Both the position numbers and the translations under genes were made by a program. From the NCBI RefSeq assembly GCF_001905095.1, contig NZ_LWLS01000072.1:248001-312000 (forward strand): a DNA stretch of 64,000 nucleotides, given 5' to 3'. Below the pieces are notes generated by a model. The model was not told the origin of the DNA, ran no database searches, and saw only the letters and a list, made by a program, of their open reading frames with translations. Shown piece after piece: positions 33,200 through 41,782 of this stretch. The DNA is from Micromonospora sp. CB01531. Its GTDB lineage: Bacteria; Actinomycetota; Actinomycetes; Mycobacteriales; Micromonosporaceae. How positions within the stretch are numbered: the stretch's first letter is position 1; every line of letters begins with the position of its first letter.

Positions 33200-33954
33200 G
33201 CGCCGACACCGTCACGCTGACCGGGGTCGGGGTGGGCCCGGGCGACCCGGAACTGCTCACCCTCCGGGCGGTCCGGGTGCTGCGCGAGGCCGACGTGGTC
33301 CTCGTACCTGTGCTGGACCGGCACGCCGCGGACCCGGACGCGCCCGGCGGCCGGGCCGAGACGGTGGTCCGGGTGCACGTGGCCGCGGACCGGCTGCGCC
33401 GGCTGCCGTTCGCGCTCGACGACCGGGGCGGGGTGACCGCGCGCCGGGAGCGGGCCTGGGACGCCGCCGCGCGGGCGGTGCTGGCCGCGGTCGATGCCGG
33501 CGCCCGCGCGCTCGCCTTCGCCACCATCGGCGACCCGAACGTCTACTCCACCTTCGGCTACCTCGCTGACGGGGTGCGCGCGCTGCGGCCGGCGGTCCGG
33601 GTGCGCACCGTGCCCGGGGTCACCGCCATGCAGGAGCTGGCCGCCCGCGCCGGCGTCCCGCTCTGCGAGGGGCGGGAACCGCTCACCCTGCTGCCCGCTA
33701 CCGCCGGGCTCGCGCCGGTCGCCGACGCGCTCGCCGGCCCCGGCACCGTCGTCGTCTACAAGGGCTGGCGTCGCCACCCCGACCTCGTCGACGAGCTGCG
33801 CCGGCAGGGCCGGCTCGGCGACGCCGTGCTCGGCCGTGCGCTCGGCATGTCCGACGAGCGGGTCGGGTCGGTGGACGCGGACGCCGCCGACCTGCCGTAC
33901 CTGTCGACGCTGCTGGTGCCGGCCCGCCGGGACCGCCGGGGAGGAAAACTGTGA
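33196..33954 (+). CDS. cobI: precorrin-2 C20-methyltransferase CobI
   Basis: A 252-residue SAM-dependent methyltransferase: VTLTGVGVGPGDPELLTLRA at the start (the GxGxGD SAM loop), ADVVLVPVLDRHAADPDAPG, FATIGDPNVYSTFGYLADGV and VPGVTAMQELAARAGVPLCE. The YSTFGYL and ITA/TAMQELAA patterns match CobI/CbiL rather than other members of the superfamily. GTG start overlapping the cobB stop (GTGA). It makes precorrin-3A or the cobalt form. The C-terminus is short and basic. Confidence 0.94.
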   Translation: MSADTVTLTGVGVGPGDPELLTLRAVRVLREADVVLVPVLDRHAADPDAPGGRAETVVRVHVAADRLRRLPFALDDRGGVTARRERAWDAAARAVLAAVDAGARALAFATIGDPNVYSTFGYLADGVRALRPAVRVRTVPGVTAMQELAARAGVPLCEGREPLTLLPATAGLAPVADALAGPGTVVVYKGWRRHPDLVDELRRQGRLGDAVLGRALGMSDERVGSVDADAADLPYLSTLLVPARRDRRGGKL

Positions 33955-34826
33955 CCACCACCGGGAAGGTCTGGTTCGTCGGGGCCGGTCCCGGCGCCGC
34001 CGACCTGCTCACCCTGCGCGCCGCCCGGGTAATCGGTACGGCCGACGTGGTGATCTGGGCGGCCAGCCTGGTCCACGCCGACGTGCTCGCCCACGCCCGC
34101 CCGGGCGCCGAGCTGGTCGACTCCTCGCAGCTACCCATCGAGGGGGTGCTGCCGCTCTACCAGCGGGCCGCCGCCGAGGGGCTGACTGTGGCCCGGATCC
34201 ACTCCGGCGACCCGGCGCTGTGGGGTGCCGTGCAGGAGCAGCTCGACCTTTGCGCGGCGCTCGGCCTGGCCGTGGAGATCGTCCCGGGGGTCTCCTCGTT
34301 CACCGCCGTCGCCGCCCTCGTCGGCCGGGAGCTGACCATCCCCGAGGTGGCCCAGTCGGTGATCCTCACCCGGCTGGAGGGTGGCAAGACGCCGATGCCG
34401 GCGGGGGAGCGGGTCCGGGAGTTCGCCCGGCACGGCACCACCATGGCGCTCTTCCTCTCCGCCGCCCGCTCTGGGCAGGCGCAGGCCGAGCTGCTGGCCG
34501 GTGGCTACCCGCCGGAGACCCCGGTGGTGGTCGCGTACCAGGCGACCTGGCCGGACGAGCTGGTGGTCCGGTGCACCCTCGCCGAGCTGGAGGCGACCGT
34601 CAAGGCGCACAAGCTGTGGAAGCACACCCTGTTCCTGGTCGGGCCGGCGCTCGCCGCCACCGGCACCCGCTCGCACCTCTACCACCCTGGCCACTTCCAC
34701 GCCTTCCGCCGGGCGGAGCCTGCCGCCCGCGCGGCGCTCCGCCGCGCCCGCGCCGGGGGCGCCGCCGGCCCGGCCGCCGGCGAGAACCTGCCCGCCGCCG
34801 GGGACCCGGCCGGGGACGGTCGATGA
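33951..34826 (+). CDS. cobM: precorrin-4 C11-methyltransferase CobM (CbiF)
   Basis: A 291-residue member of the SAM corrin methyltransferase family: VWFVGAGPGAADLLTLRAAR, AADVVIWAASLVHADVLAHA (seen as ADVVIWAASLVHADVLAH), ARIHSGDPALWGAVQEQLDL, VPGVSSFTAVAALVGRELTI and ILTRLEGGKTPMP. These match CobM/CbiF well. The last 40 residues are an Ala/Gly/Arg/Pro-rich tail (RRARAGGAAGPAAGENLPAA) not usual in the family. GTG start overlapping the cobI stop (GTGA). Confidence 0.94.
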   Translation: MTTTGKVWFVGAGPGAADLLTLRAARVIGTADVVIWAASLVHADVLAHARPGAELVDSSQLPIEGVLPLYQRAAAEGLTVARIHSGDPALWGAVQEQLDLCAALGLAVEIVPGVSSFTAVAALVGRELTIPEVAQSVILTRLEGGKTPMPAGERVREFARHGTTMALFLSAARSGQAQAELLAGGYPPETPVVVAYQATWPDELVVRCTLAELEATVKAHKLWKHTLFLVGPALAATGTRSHLYHPGHFHAFRRAEPAARAALRRARAGGAAGPAAGENLPAAGDPAGDGR

Positions 34827-35968
34827 CGTACGCCGAGCCGCCGCTGCGCGAGCCGGACCTGCCGCGTACGGCGAAGGTCCGGCCCACCGCGCTGCGCACC
34901 GGCTGGACCACCGGCGCGTGCGCCACCGCGGCGACCAAGGCGGCGCTGACCGCGCTGGTCACCGGCGTGCCGCAGGGGACGGTGGAGATCGGCCTGCCCG
35001 CCGGCCGGCGGGTCAGCTTCGCGGTGGCCCGCTGCGACGTCGAGCCGGCGCGGCGGGCCGAGGCGGTGGTGGTCAAGGACGCCGGCGACGACCCGGACGT
35101 CACCCACGGCGCCGAGCTCACCGCCACCGTCGCCTGGCGGGACGAGCCCGGGCTGCGCCTCGACGGCGGCCCTGGCGTCGGCACGGTCACCCGGCCCGGG
35201 CTGGGGCTGCCGGTGGGCGGGCCGGCCATCAACGAGACCCCGCGCCGCATGATCGGCCTGGCCGTCGCCGAGGTGGTCGACCTGACCGAGGTCGGCGTCC
35301 GCGTGGTGATCAGCGTGCCGCGCGGCGAGATCATGGCCCGGAAGACCACCAACCGGCGGCTCGGCATCCTCGGCGGCATCTCCATCCTCGGCACCACCGG
35401 GATCGTCCGCCCCTTCTCCACCGCCTCCTGGCGGGCCAGCGTGGTGCAGGCCGTGCACGTGATGGCCGCCCAGGGGGAGCGGACCGTGGTGCTCTGCACC
35501 GGTGGGCGGACCGAGCGGGCCGCCCGGGCGCTGCTGCCGGAGCTGCCCGAGGTGTGCTTCGTCGAGGTCGGCGACTTCACCGGCGCGGCCGTCACCGCCG
35601 CCGTCGGCGACGGGATGACCGGGGTGGTCTTCGTCGGCATGGCGGGCAAGCTCGCCAAGCTCGCCGCGGGCGTGCTGATGACCCACTACACCCGGTCGAA
35701 GGTGGACCTGTCGCTGCTCGGCGCGGTCACCGCCGAGGCCGACGGCGACGCCGAACTGGTCGCCGCGGTCGCCGCGGCCAACACCGGACGGCACGCGTAC
35801 GAGCTGTGGGAGGGCGCCGGGCTGCTCGGGCCGGCCGGGGACCTGCTCTGTCGCCGGGTCCGCCAGGTGCTGCGCCGCTTCGCCGGCCACGCCGTCACCG
35901 TCGACGTGGCCATGGTGGACTTCGCCGGCGCCCGGCTGGTCGCGTCCTCAGGCCGGTGGGTCGCGTGA
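34823..35968 (+). CDS. cbiD: cobalt-precorrin-5B C1-methyltransferase CbiD
   Basis: A 381-residue protein with LRTGWTTGACATAATKAALT at the start, VKDAGDDPDVTHGAELTATV, GVGTVTRPGLGLPVGGPAIN, TPRRMIGLAVAEV and MARKTTNRRLGILGGISILG, all CbiD landmarks. CbiD belongs to the cobalt-early ('anaerobic') pathway and performs C1 methylation together with loss of acetaldehyde from the ring, a step that CobF does in the aerobic pathway. The ATG overlaps the cobM stop. Its presence beside cobN makes the route mixed. Confidence 0.95.
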   Translation: MTYAEPPLREPDLPRTAKVRPTALRTGWTTGACATAATKAALTALVTGVPQGTVEIGLPAGRRVSFAVARCDVEPARRAEAVVVKDAGDDPDVTHGAELTATVAWRDEPGLRLDGGPGVGTVTRPGLGLPVGGPAINETPRRMIGLAVAEVVDLTEVGVRVVISVPRGEIMARKTTNRRLGILGGISILGTTGIVRPFSTASWRASVVQAVHVMAAQGERTVVLCTGGRTERAARALLPELPEVCFVEVGDFTGAAVTAAVGDGMTGVVFVGMAGKLAKLAAGVLMTHYTRSKVDLSLLGAVTAEADGDAELVAAVAAANTGRHAYELWEGAGLLGPAGDLLCRRVRQVLRRFAGHAVTVDVAMVDFAGARLVASSGRWVA

Positions 35969-37230
35969 CCGCCCGAGTGTCCTCGCCACTGCCCGTCCCC
36001 GGCGGGGCGGCCGTCACGGTGGTCGGCGTCGACGCCGCCGCCCGGCCGGCGTACCCCGGGCTCGCCGACGTGCTGGCCGACGCCGGGCTGGTCGTCGGGG
36101 CGGCCCGGCACCTGGCCGCCGCGCCGGTGCCACCCGGCTGCCCCACCGTCACCCTCGGCCCGCTCGAACCAGCGGTGCGCCGGCTCGCCGCGGCCGTCGC
36201 CGCCAGCACCCCGGCCGTCGTGCTGGCCAGCGGCGATCCCGGGTTCTTCGGCATCGTCCGCCGGCTCCGGGCGGCCGGCCTCCCGGTCCGCGTGCGGCCC
36301 GCCGTGTCCAGCGTCGCAGCCGCGTTCGCCCGGGCCGGGCTGCCCTGGGACGCCGCCGCCGTGGTCAGCGCGCACGGACGCGACCTACGACCCGCGCTCA
36401 ATGCCTGCCGGGCGCTGCCCGCCGTCGCGGTGCTCACCGCCCCCGGCGCCGGGGCGGCCGAGATCGGCGCCGGGCTGGCCGGCTGGACCCGCCGCCTGGT
36501 CGTGGCCGAGCACCTCGGCACCCCGGACGAACGAATCACCTGGACCACCCCGGCGGAGGCCGCCGCCACGACCTGGGCCGACCCGCACGTCGTGCTCAGC
36601 CTCGCCCGAGCCGACGCCGACCCTGGGCGCGGGCGGCGCGCGGACAACCAGCCCGCGGCCCCGCCCGCCGAGGGATGGGCGCTGCCCGAGTCGGCGTACG
36701 CCCACCGCGCTTCCATGATCACGAAGGTGGAGGTGCGGGCCCTCGTGGTGGCCCGGCTGCGTCCCCGCCTCGGCCGGCTGGTCTGGGACGTCGGCGCCGG
36801 CAGCGGCTCGGTCGGCATCGAGTGCGCCCTGCTCGGCGCAGCGGTCATCGCCGTCGAACGGGAACCGGACGCGCCGATCCGGGCCAACGCCGCCCGGCAC
36901 GGCGTCGACGTCCGGGTGGTGGCCGGCGCCGCCCCGGCCGCCCTGGACGGCCTGCCCGACCCGGACGCCGTCTTCGTCGGCGGGGGCGGCACCGCCGTGC
37001 TCGCCGCGGCGGCCGCCCGCCGCCCGTCCCGGGTGGTGGCCACCCTCGCCGCCCTCGACCGGGTCGCCCCGGCCGTCCACCTGCTGCGCGACGCCGGATA
37101 CGCGGTCGAGGGCAGCCAGCTCGCCGCCGCCCGCCTCGCCGACCTGCCCGGCGGCTCGCTGCGCCTGGCCGCCACCAACCCGGTCGTCGTGCTCACCGGA
37201 GAAGCGCCGTCCACCTGGGGGAATCCATGA
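35965..37230 (+). CDS. cobL: precorrin-6B C5,15-methyltransferase (decarboxylating) CobL (CbiE-CbiT fusion)
   Basis: A 421-residue bifunctional enzyme. The N-terminal CbiE part has VTVVGVDAAARPAYPGLADV, VVLASGDPGFFGIVRRLRAA and VVSAHGRDLRPALNACRALP. The C-terminal CbiT part begins ESAYAHRASMITKVEVRALV, with the SAM-binding LVWDVGAGSGSVGIECALLG. It methylates C5 and C15 and removes the acetate carboxyl at C12. GTG start overlapping the cbiD stop (GTGA). Both halves have normal length. Confidence 0.96.
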   Translation: MTARVSSPLPVPGGAAVTVVGVDAAARPAYPGLADVLADAGLVVGAARHLAAAPVPPGCPTVTLGPLEPAVRRLAAAVAASTPAVVLASGDPGFFGIVRRLRAAGLPVRVRPAVSSVAAAFARAGLPWDAAAVVSAHGRDLRPALNACRALPAVAVLTAPGAGAAEIGAGLAGWTRRLVVAEHLGTPDERITWTTPAEAAATTWADPHVVLSLARADADPGRGRRADNQPAAPPAEGWALPESAYAHRASMITKVEVRALVVARLRPRLGRLVWDVGAGSGSVGIECALLGAAVIAVEREPDAPIRANAARHGVDVRVVAGAAPAALDGLPDPDAVFVGGGGTAVLAAAAARRPSRVVATLAALDRVAPAVHLLRDAGYAVEGSQLAAARLADLPGGSLRLAATNPVVVLTGEAPSTWGNP

Positions 37231-38915
37231 CCACGATCGGACTCGTCGCGGCCACCGCCGCCGGCCGCCGGCACGCCGGCACCCTCGCCGCCGCATGGCC
37301 GCACGCCCGGCCCGTCGAGGCGGAGACCACCGCCGAGGCGCTGCGGGCCGCCTGGGCGGAGTGCGACGCGGTGGTGGCGTTCCTGGCCACCGGCGCGGTG
37401 GTCCGGATCCTCGCCCCGCTGCTCGGCGACAAGCGCACCGACCCGGCCGTGGTGGTGGTCGACGAGGCGGCCCGGCACGCCGTGGCGCTGCTCGGCGGGC
37501 ACGCCGGCGGCGCCAACGCGCTCGCCGCCGAGGTCGGCGCGCTGCTGGACGCCCGGCCGGTGGTCACCACCGCCACCGACGCGGTCGGCCTGCCCGGGCT
37601 GGACACCCTCGGCTGGCCGGTGGAGGGCGCGGTGGCCGCGGTGTCCCGGGCGCTCCTCGACGGCGCGCCGGTCCGGCTGGTCGCCGACGCCACCTGGCCG
37701 CTGCCCGCCCTGCCGGACAACGTCCACGTCGACGAGGGAACCGGCGCGGGCGGCTGGCGGATCCTGGTCACCGACCGGATCGTCCCGCTCGACGAGCGGA
37801 CCGTGGTGCTGCGGCCCCCGTCCCTGGTCGCCGGGATCGGGTCCAGCCGGGGCGTAGCGGCCGCCGAGGTGACCGGCCTGCTGCGCCGGGCCCTCGCCGA
37901 CGCCGGCCTGAGCGCGGCCAGCCTGCGCTGCCTGGCCAGCGTGGACGTCAAGGCCGACGAGGCGGGCATCCGGGCCACCGCCGAGGCGTACGGCGTACCC
38001 CTGGCGACCTGGCCGGCGGCGGAGCTGGCGGCGGTCGACGTGCCGCACCCCAGCGAGGTGGTCCGCGCCGCGGTCGGCACGCCGAGCGTCGCGGAGGCCG
38101 CCGCGCTGCGCGGCGGCGGGACCCTGCTGGTGCCCAAGACCGCCTCGGCGATGGCCACCGTCGCGATCGCCCGGCACGCCCCGCGCGGCCGCCTCGCGCT
38201 CGTCGGACTCGGCCCCGGCGCGGCCGACCTGCGCACCCCGCGCGCGGTCGCCGAGCTGCGCCGGGCCGCCGTGGTCGTCGGCCTCGACCAGTACGTCGAC
38301 CAGATCCGCGACCTGCTCCGCCCCGGCACCCGGGTGCTGGCCAGCGGCCTCGGGGCGGAGGAGCAGCGGGCCCGGACCGCCGTCGCCGAGGCCACCGCCG
38401 GCCACGCCGTCGCCCTGGTCGGCTCCGGCGACGCCGGGGTGTACGCGATGGCCAGCCCCGCCCTGGACCACGCCGACCACCGGATCGACGTGGTCGGGGT
38501 GCCCGGCGTCACCGCCGGAATCGCCGCGTCCGCCCTGCTCGGCGCGCCGCTCGGGCACGACCACGCCTACCTGAGCCTGTCCGATCTGCACACCCCGTGG
38601 GCGGTGATCGCCCGCCGGGTGGCGGCCGCCGCCGAGGCGGACTTCGTGGCGGTGCTCTACAACCCGCGCAGCCGGGCCCGGGACTGGCAGCTCGGGGCCG
38701 CGCTCGAGGCGTTCGCCGCGCACCGCCCGCCGCACACCCCGGTCGGCGTGGTACGCCACGCCAGCCGGCCCGGCGAACGCGTCCACCTGGCCACCCTCGC
38801 CACCCTCGATCCCACCCTGGTCGACATGTACAGCGTGGTCGTCGTCGGCAGCTCGCAGACCCGGGTGGTCGCCGGCCGGATGGTCACGCCCCGGGGCTAC
38901 CGGTGGCGGGAGTGA
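37227..38915 (+). CDS. cobJ: CbiG-CobJ fusion (cobalt-precorrin-5A hydrolase / precorrin-3B C17-methyltransferase)
   Basis: A 562-residue fusion. Residues 1-320 are CbiG-like: VVAFLATGAVVRILAPLLGD, DPAVVVVDEAARHAVALLGG, HAGGANALAAEVGALLDA, and the C-terminal CbiG piece VAGIGSSRGVAAAEVTGLLR with CLASVDVKADEAGI. Residues 325-562 are CobJ: LALVGLGPGAADLRTPRAVA, VVGLDQYVDQIRDLL, VALVGSGDAGVYAMASPALD, VPGVTAGIAASALLGAPLGH and FVAVLYNPRSRARDWQLGAA. The ATG overlaps the cobL stop. CbiG opens the lactone made during C17 methylation in the cobalt-early route. Such fusions are common in actinomycetes. Confidence 0.95.
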   Translation: MTTIGLVAATAAGRRHAGTLAAAWPHARPVEAETTAEALRAAWAECDAVVAFLATGAVVRILAPLLGDKRTDPAVVVVDEAARHAVALLGGHAGGANALAAEVGALLDARPVVTTATDAVGLPGLDTLGWPVEGAVAAVSRALLDGAPVRLVADATWPLPALPDNVHVDEGTGAGGWRILVTDRIVPLDERTVVLRPPSLVAGIGSSRGVAAAEVTGLLRRALADAGLSAASLRCLASVDVKADEAGIRATAEAYGVPLATWPAAELAAVDVPHPSEVVRAAVGTPSVAEAAALRGGGTLLVPKTASAMATVAIARHAPRGRLALVGLGPGAADLRTPRAVAELRRAAVVVGLDQYVDQIRDLLRPGTRVLASGLGAEEQRARTAVAEATAGHAVALVGSGDAGVYAMASPALDHADHRIDVVGVPGVTAGIAASALLGAPLGHDHAYLSLSDLHTPWAVIARRVAAAAEADFVAVLYNPRSRARDWQLGAALEAFAAHRPPHTPVGVVRHASRPGERVHLATLATLDPTLVDMYSVVVVGSSQTRVVAGRMVTPRGYRWRE

Positions 38916-39106
38916 CCCCGGCCCGGGTGACCGTCGCCGCCTGCCAGGGCTGCGGCGCCTGCCTGCTCACCTGCCCGGTGCACGCCATCCGCCCGACCCC
39001 CGGCGGCCTGCGGGTCACCGACCGCTGCACCGGCTGCCTGGAGTGCCTGGAGATCTGTCCCGTGGACGCCATCCGCGTCGAACCCCGACCTGGAGGAGAG
39101 CGATGA
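38912..39106 (+). CDS. small 2[4Fe-4S] ferredoxin in the cobalamin operon
   Basis: A 64-residue protein with two cluster motifs, CQGCGACLLTCPVHAIRP and CTGCLECLEICPVDAIRV (each CxxCxxCxxxCP). GTG start overlapping the cobJ stop, and the TGA overlaps the cobH ATG, so it is an integral gene of the operon. It probably feeds electrons to a redox step of corrin synthesis, such as ring contraction or Co(II) reduction before adenosylation. CobG, the iron-sulphur mono-oxygenase of the aerobic route, is not seen in the window. The partner is inference. Confidence 0.93.
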   Translation: MTPARVTVAACQGCGACLLTCPVHAIRPTPGGLRVTDRCTGCLECLEICPVDAIRVEPRPGGER

Positions 39107-39705
39107 CCCTGACCGCCAGGGTGGTGCACCCGATCGAGGCGGAGTCCTACCGGATCCTGCGCGAGCGGGTCGACCTGTCCCACCTGCCGCCGCTGACCCG
39201 GGCGGTCACCGAGCGGGCGGTGCACGCCAGCGCCGACCTCGACTACGTCACCGATCTGGTCTGCGCCGAGGACACGCTCGCCGCCGGGCTGGCCGCGCTG
39301 CGGGCCGGGGCGCCGATCGTCACCGACGTGTGGATGGTCGCCGCCGGGATCACCCGGGCCGGGCGGGACCCGGTCTGCCCGGTCGCCGAACCGGCCGCCG
39401 CGGACCTGGCCCGCACCGCCGGCCTCACCCGGTCGGCGGCGGCGGTGCGGATCGCGTACGAGCGCGTCGGCCCCGGCGCGGTCTGGGTGGTCGGCTGCGC
39501 CCCGACCGCGCTGGTGGAACTGATCGACCTGGCCGCTGCGCCGGCGCTGGTGATCGGGCTGCCGGTCGGGTTCGTCGGGGCTGCCGAGTCCAAGGCGGCG
39601 CTGCGGGCCAGCGGCCTGCCCGCCGTGTCCAACGTGGGGGAGAAGGGCGGCTCGGCGGTCGCCGCCGCCGCCCTCAACGCCCTGCTGTACCTGGAGGAAG
39701 AGTGA
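39103..39705 (+). CDS. cobH: precorrin-8X methylmutase CobH (CbiC)
   Basis: A 200-residue protein: MTLTARVVHPIEAESYRILR, LPPLTRAVTERAVHASADLD (with the catalytic His), LRAGAPIVTDVWMVAAGITR and PALVIGLPVGFVGAAESKAA plus SNVGEKGGSAVAAAALNAL. All match CobH/CbiC, which moves the methyl group from C11 to C12 to form hydrogenobyrinate. The ATG overlaps the ferredoxin stop (ATGA); the GGAGGAGAG site lies 3 bases upstream. Normal length. Confidence 0.96.
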   Translation: MTLTARVVHPIEAESYRILRERVDLSHLPPLTRAVTERAVHASADLDYVTDLVCAEDTLAAGLAALRAGAPIVTDVWMVAAGITRAGRDPVCPVAEPAAADLARTAGLTRSAAAVRIAYERVGPGAVWVVGCAPTALVELIDLAAAPALVIGLPVGFVGAAESKAALRASGLPAVSNVGEKGGSAVAAAALNALLYLEEE

Positions 39706-41345
39706 ACGACCGTACCCCGCTGCTGATCGTCGGGCACGGCACCCGCAGTGCGGCCGGTGTCGCCCAGTTCGCCGCGCTCGTCGACCGGATCCGCCGCCGG
39801 GGCACGGTCGACGACGTCGACGGCGGGTTCATCGAGCTGTCCCGCCCGCCGCTCACCGACGCGGTCGGCGCGTTGGCCGGCCGGGGACACCGGCACCTGG
39901 TCGCGCTGCCCCTGGTGCTGGCCGCCGCCGGGCACGGCAAGGGCGACATCCCCGCCGCCCTGGCCCGGGAGAAAGGGCGCCACCCCGGCCTGCGGTACGC
40001 GTACGGCCGGCCGCTCGGGCCGCACCCGCTGCTGCACGACACCCTGGCCGAGCGGATCGACGCGGCGCTGGCCGGCGCCGACCGGGCCGGCACGTGGATC
40101 GCCCTGATCGGCCGCGGCTCCACCGATCCAGACGCCAACGCCGAGGTCGCCAAGGTGGCCCGGCTGCTCTGGGAGGGCCGCGGCTACGCCGGCGTCGAAC
40201 CGGGGTTCATCTCGCTGGCCGAGCCGTCCGTGCCGGCCGTGCTGGAACGGCTGCGCCGGCTCGGCGCCCGCCGGATCGTGGTCGCCCCGTACTTCCTCTT
40301 CGCCGGGGTGCTCCCGGACCGGATCGCGGCGCGGTCCCGGGAGTTCGCCGTCGACCACCCGGGGCTGGACGTGCGCGTCGCCGACCTGATCGGCGACTGC
40401 GACGCCCTCGCGGACCTGGTGCTGGAACGGCACGCCGAGGCGCTGCGCGGGGACATCCGGATGAACTGCGACACCTGCGCGTACCGGGTGACGTTGCCCG
40501 GGTTCGTCGACAAGGTGGGCCGGCCGCAGACCCCGCACCACCACCCCGACGACCCGGCCGACGGGTCCGGCCACCACCACCATCACCACCACGGCGACCA
40601 CCGGCACGAGCCGGCGCTGCGGCCCGGCCAGGTCGCCGTCGTGGGCGGCGGCCCCGGCCCCGACGACCTGATCACCGTACGCGGGCAGGCGCTGCTCGAC
40701 GCCGCGGACGTGGTGGTGGCCGACCGGCTCGCCCCGGCCGGGCTGGTGCGCCGGCTGCGTCCCGGCGTGCTGGTGGTGGACGCCGCCAAGGTGCCGCGCG
40801 GGCCGGCGATGGCGCAGGACACCATCAACGCCATGCTGATCGCGCACGCCCGGGCCGGCAGGCGGGTGGTCCGCCTCAAGGGCGGCGACCCGTACGTCTT
40901 CGGTCGCGGTCACGAGGAGGTGCTGGCCTGCGCGGCAGCCGGGGTGGAGACCGTGCTGGTGCCCGGGGTGAGCAGCGCGGTCGCCGCTCCGGCCCTGGCC
41001 GGGGTGCCGGTGACTCATCGCGGGGTGGCGCACGACGTCACCGTGGTCTCCGGGCACCTGCCGCCCGGGCACCCGGACTCCCTGGTGGACTGGGCGGCGC
41101 TGGCCCGCGCCCGGGGCACGGTGGTGCTGCTCATGGCGGTGGAGAACATCGCGAAGATCGCGGCGGTGCTGGTCGAGCACGGCCGGGCTCCGGACACCCC
41201 GGTGCTGATGGTCCGGGACGCCGGGCAGCCCGGCCAGCGGAGCTGGTCGTTGCGGCTGGACGAGGTGGGCGGGCTCGCCGCGCGGGTGGACGTCACGCCG
41301 CCGGCGGTGTTCGTCGTCGGTCCGGTCGTCGGCCTGCGCGGCTGA
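39702..41345 (+). CDS. CbiX-type cobalt chelatase fused to uroporphyrinogen-III C-methyltransferase through a His-rich linker
   Basis: A 547-residue fusion. Residues 1-245 are CbiX-like (LLIVGHGTRSAAGVAQFAAL, LVLAAAGHGKGDIPAALARE, IALIGRGSTDPDANAEVAKV, RIVVAPYFLFAGVLPDRIAA), followed by a Cys motif MNCDTCAYRV. Residues about 278-303 are a His/Asp-rich stretch, TPHHHPDDPADGSG then HHHHHHHGDHRHE. Residues 308-547 are the SUMT module (VAVVGGGPGPDDLITVRGQA, VVRLKGGDPYVFGRGHEEVL, VPGVSSAVAAPALAGVPVTH). The protein may both make precorrin-2 and insert cobalt into it, with the linker holding metal. GTG start overlapping the cobH stop. Last gene of the operon. Confidence 0.94.
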   Translation: MNDRTPLLIVGHGTRSAAGVAQFAALVDRIRRRGTVDDVDGGFIELSRPPLTDAVGALAGRGHRHLVALPLVLAAAGHGKGDIPAALAREKGRHPGLRYAYGRPLGPHPLLHDTLAERIDAALAGADRAGTWIALIGRGSTDPDANAEVAKVARLLWEGRGYAGVEPGFISLAEPSVPAVLERLRRLGARRIVVAPYFLFAGVLPDRIAARSREFAVDHPGLDVRVADLIGDCDALADLVLERHAEALRGDIRMNCDTCAYRVTLPGFVDKVGRPQTPHHHPDDPADGSGHHHHHHHGDHRHEPALRPGQVAVVGGGPGPDDLITVRGQALLDAADVVVADRLAPAGLVRRLRPGVLVVDAAKVPRGPAMAQDTINAMLIAHARAGRRVVRLKGGDPYVFGRGHEEVLACAAAGVETVLVPGVSSAVAAPALAGVPVTHRGVAHDVTVVSGHLPPGHPDSLVDWAALARARGTVVLLMAVENIAKIAAVLVEHGRAPDTPVLMVRDAGQPGQRSWSLRLDEVGGLAARVDVTPPAVFVVGPVVGLRG

Positions 41346-41354
41346 TCGCCGGGC

Positions 41355-41387
41355 CGGCCGGCCCGGTTCCGTAGTCCGGGCCGGCCG
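41355..41387. terminator. strong hairpin between the cob operon and crcB
   Basis: CGGCCGGCCCGG (41355-41366) pairs perfectly with CCGGGCCGGCCG (41376-41387) around the loop TTCCGTAGT: a 12-base stem between convergent genes. It likely ends the cob transcript and, read from the other strand, also the crcB genes. No U tract is present. Confidence 0.7.
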
Positions 41388-41419
41388 CCCCAGATGCGGA
41401 CGGGCAGTGCCGACGGGGG

Positions 41420-41782
41420 TCAGCCGGTGAATGCGCGGGCGAGCGCGTACCCCAGGCTGGCCGCGCCCAGCCCGGCGACCACGCTGGCCAGCACGTTCGC
41501 CACGGCGTGGAAGCGGGCACCGTCCCGGGTCAGCCGCAGCGTCTCGTAGCTGAGCGTGGACCAGGTGGTCAGCGCGCCGCAGAAGCCGGTACCGATCAGC
41601 GCGGTCACCGCCGGGTCCGCCGGCACCGCCACCACCGCGCCGAGGACCAGCGACCCGAACACATTGACGGTCAACGTGCCCCACGGGAAGGGGGAATCGT
41701 GCCGGGCCTGCACCGCCCGGTCGGTCAGGTAACGCAATGGAGCGCCGAGCGCGGCTCCGATCGCGATCAGCAGGACGGTCAT
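41420..41782 (-). CDS. crcB: CrcB/Fluc-type fluoride ion channel subunit
   Basis: A 120-residue membrane protein with four helices: LLIAIGAALGAPLRYLTDRA, FPWGTLTVNVFGSLVLGAVV, TALIGTGFCGALTTWSTLSY and VANVLASVVAGLGAASLGYA. GTLTVNVFGS and GFCGALTTWSTLSYE are the signature motifs of the fluoride channel, in which the Asn and Phe/Thr residues line the pore. It overlaps the upstream crcB paralogue by ATGA; paired crcB genes suggest a heterodimeric channel. It protects against fluoride. Confidence 0.95.
   Translation of the reverse strand: MTVLLIAIGAALGAPLRYLTDRAVQARHDSPFPWGTLTVNVFGSLVLGAVVAVPADPAVTALIGTGFCGALTTWSTLSYETLRLTRDGARFHAVANVLASVVAGLGAASLGYALARAFTG

Noticed and set aside
40520-40620. 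His-run as an introduced purification tag
   Set aside because: The stretch lies in the middle of a continuous fusion frame within an operon, mixes His with Asp, Pro and Gly, and has no vector sequence around it.
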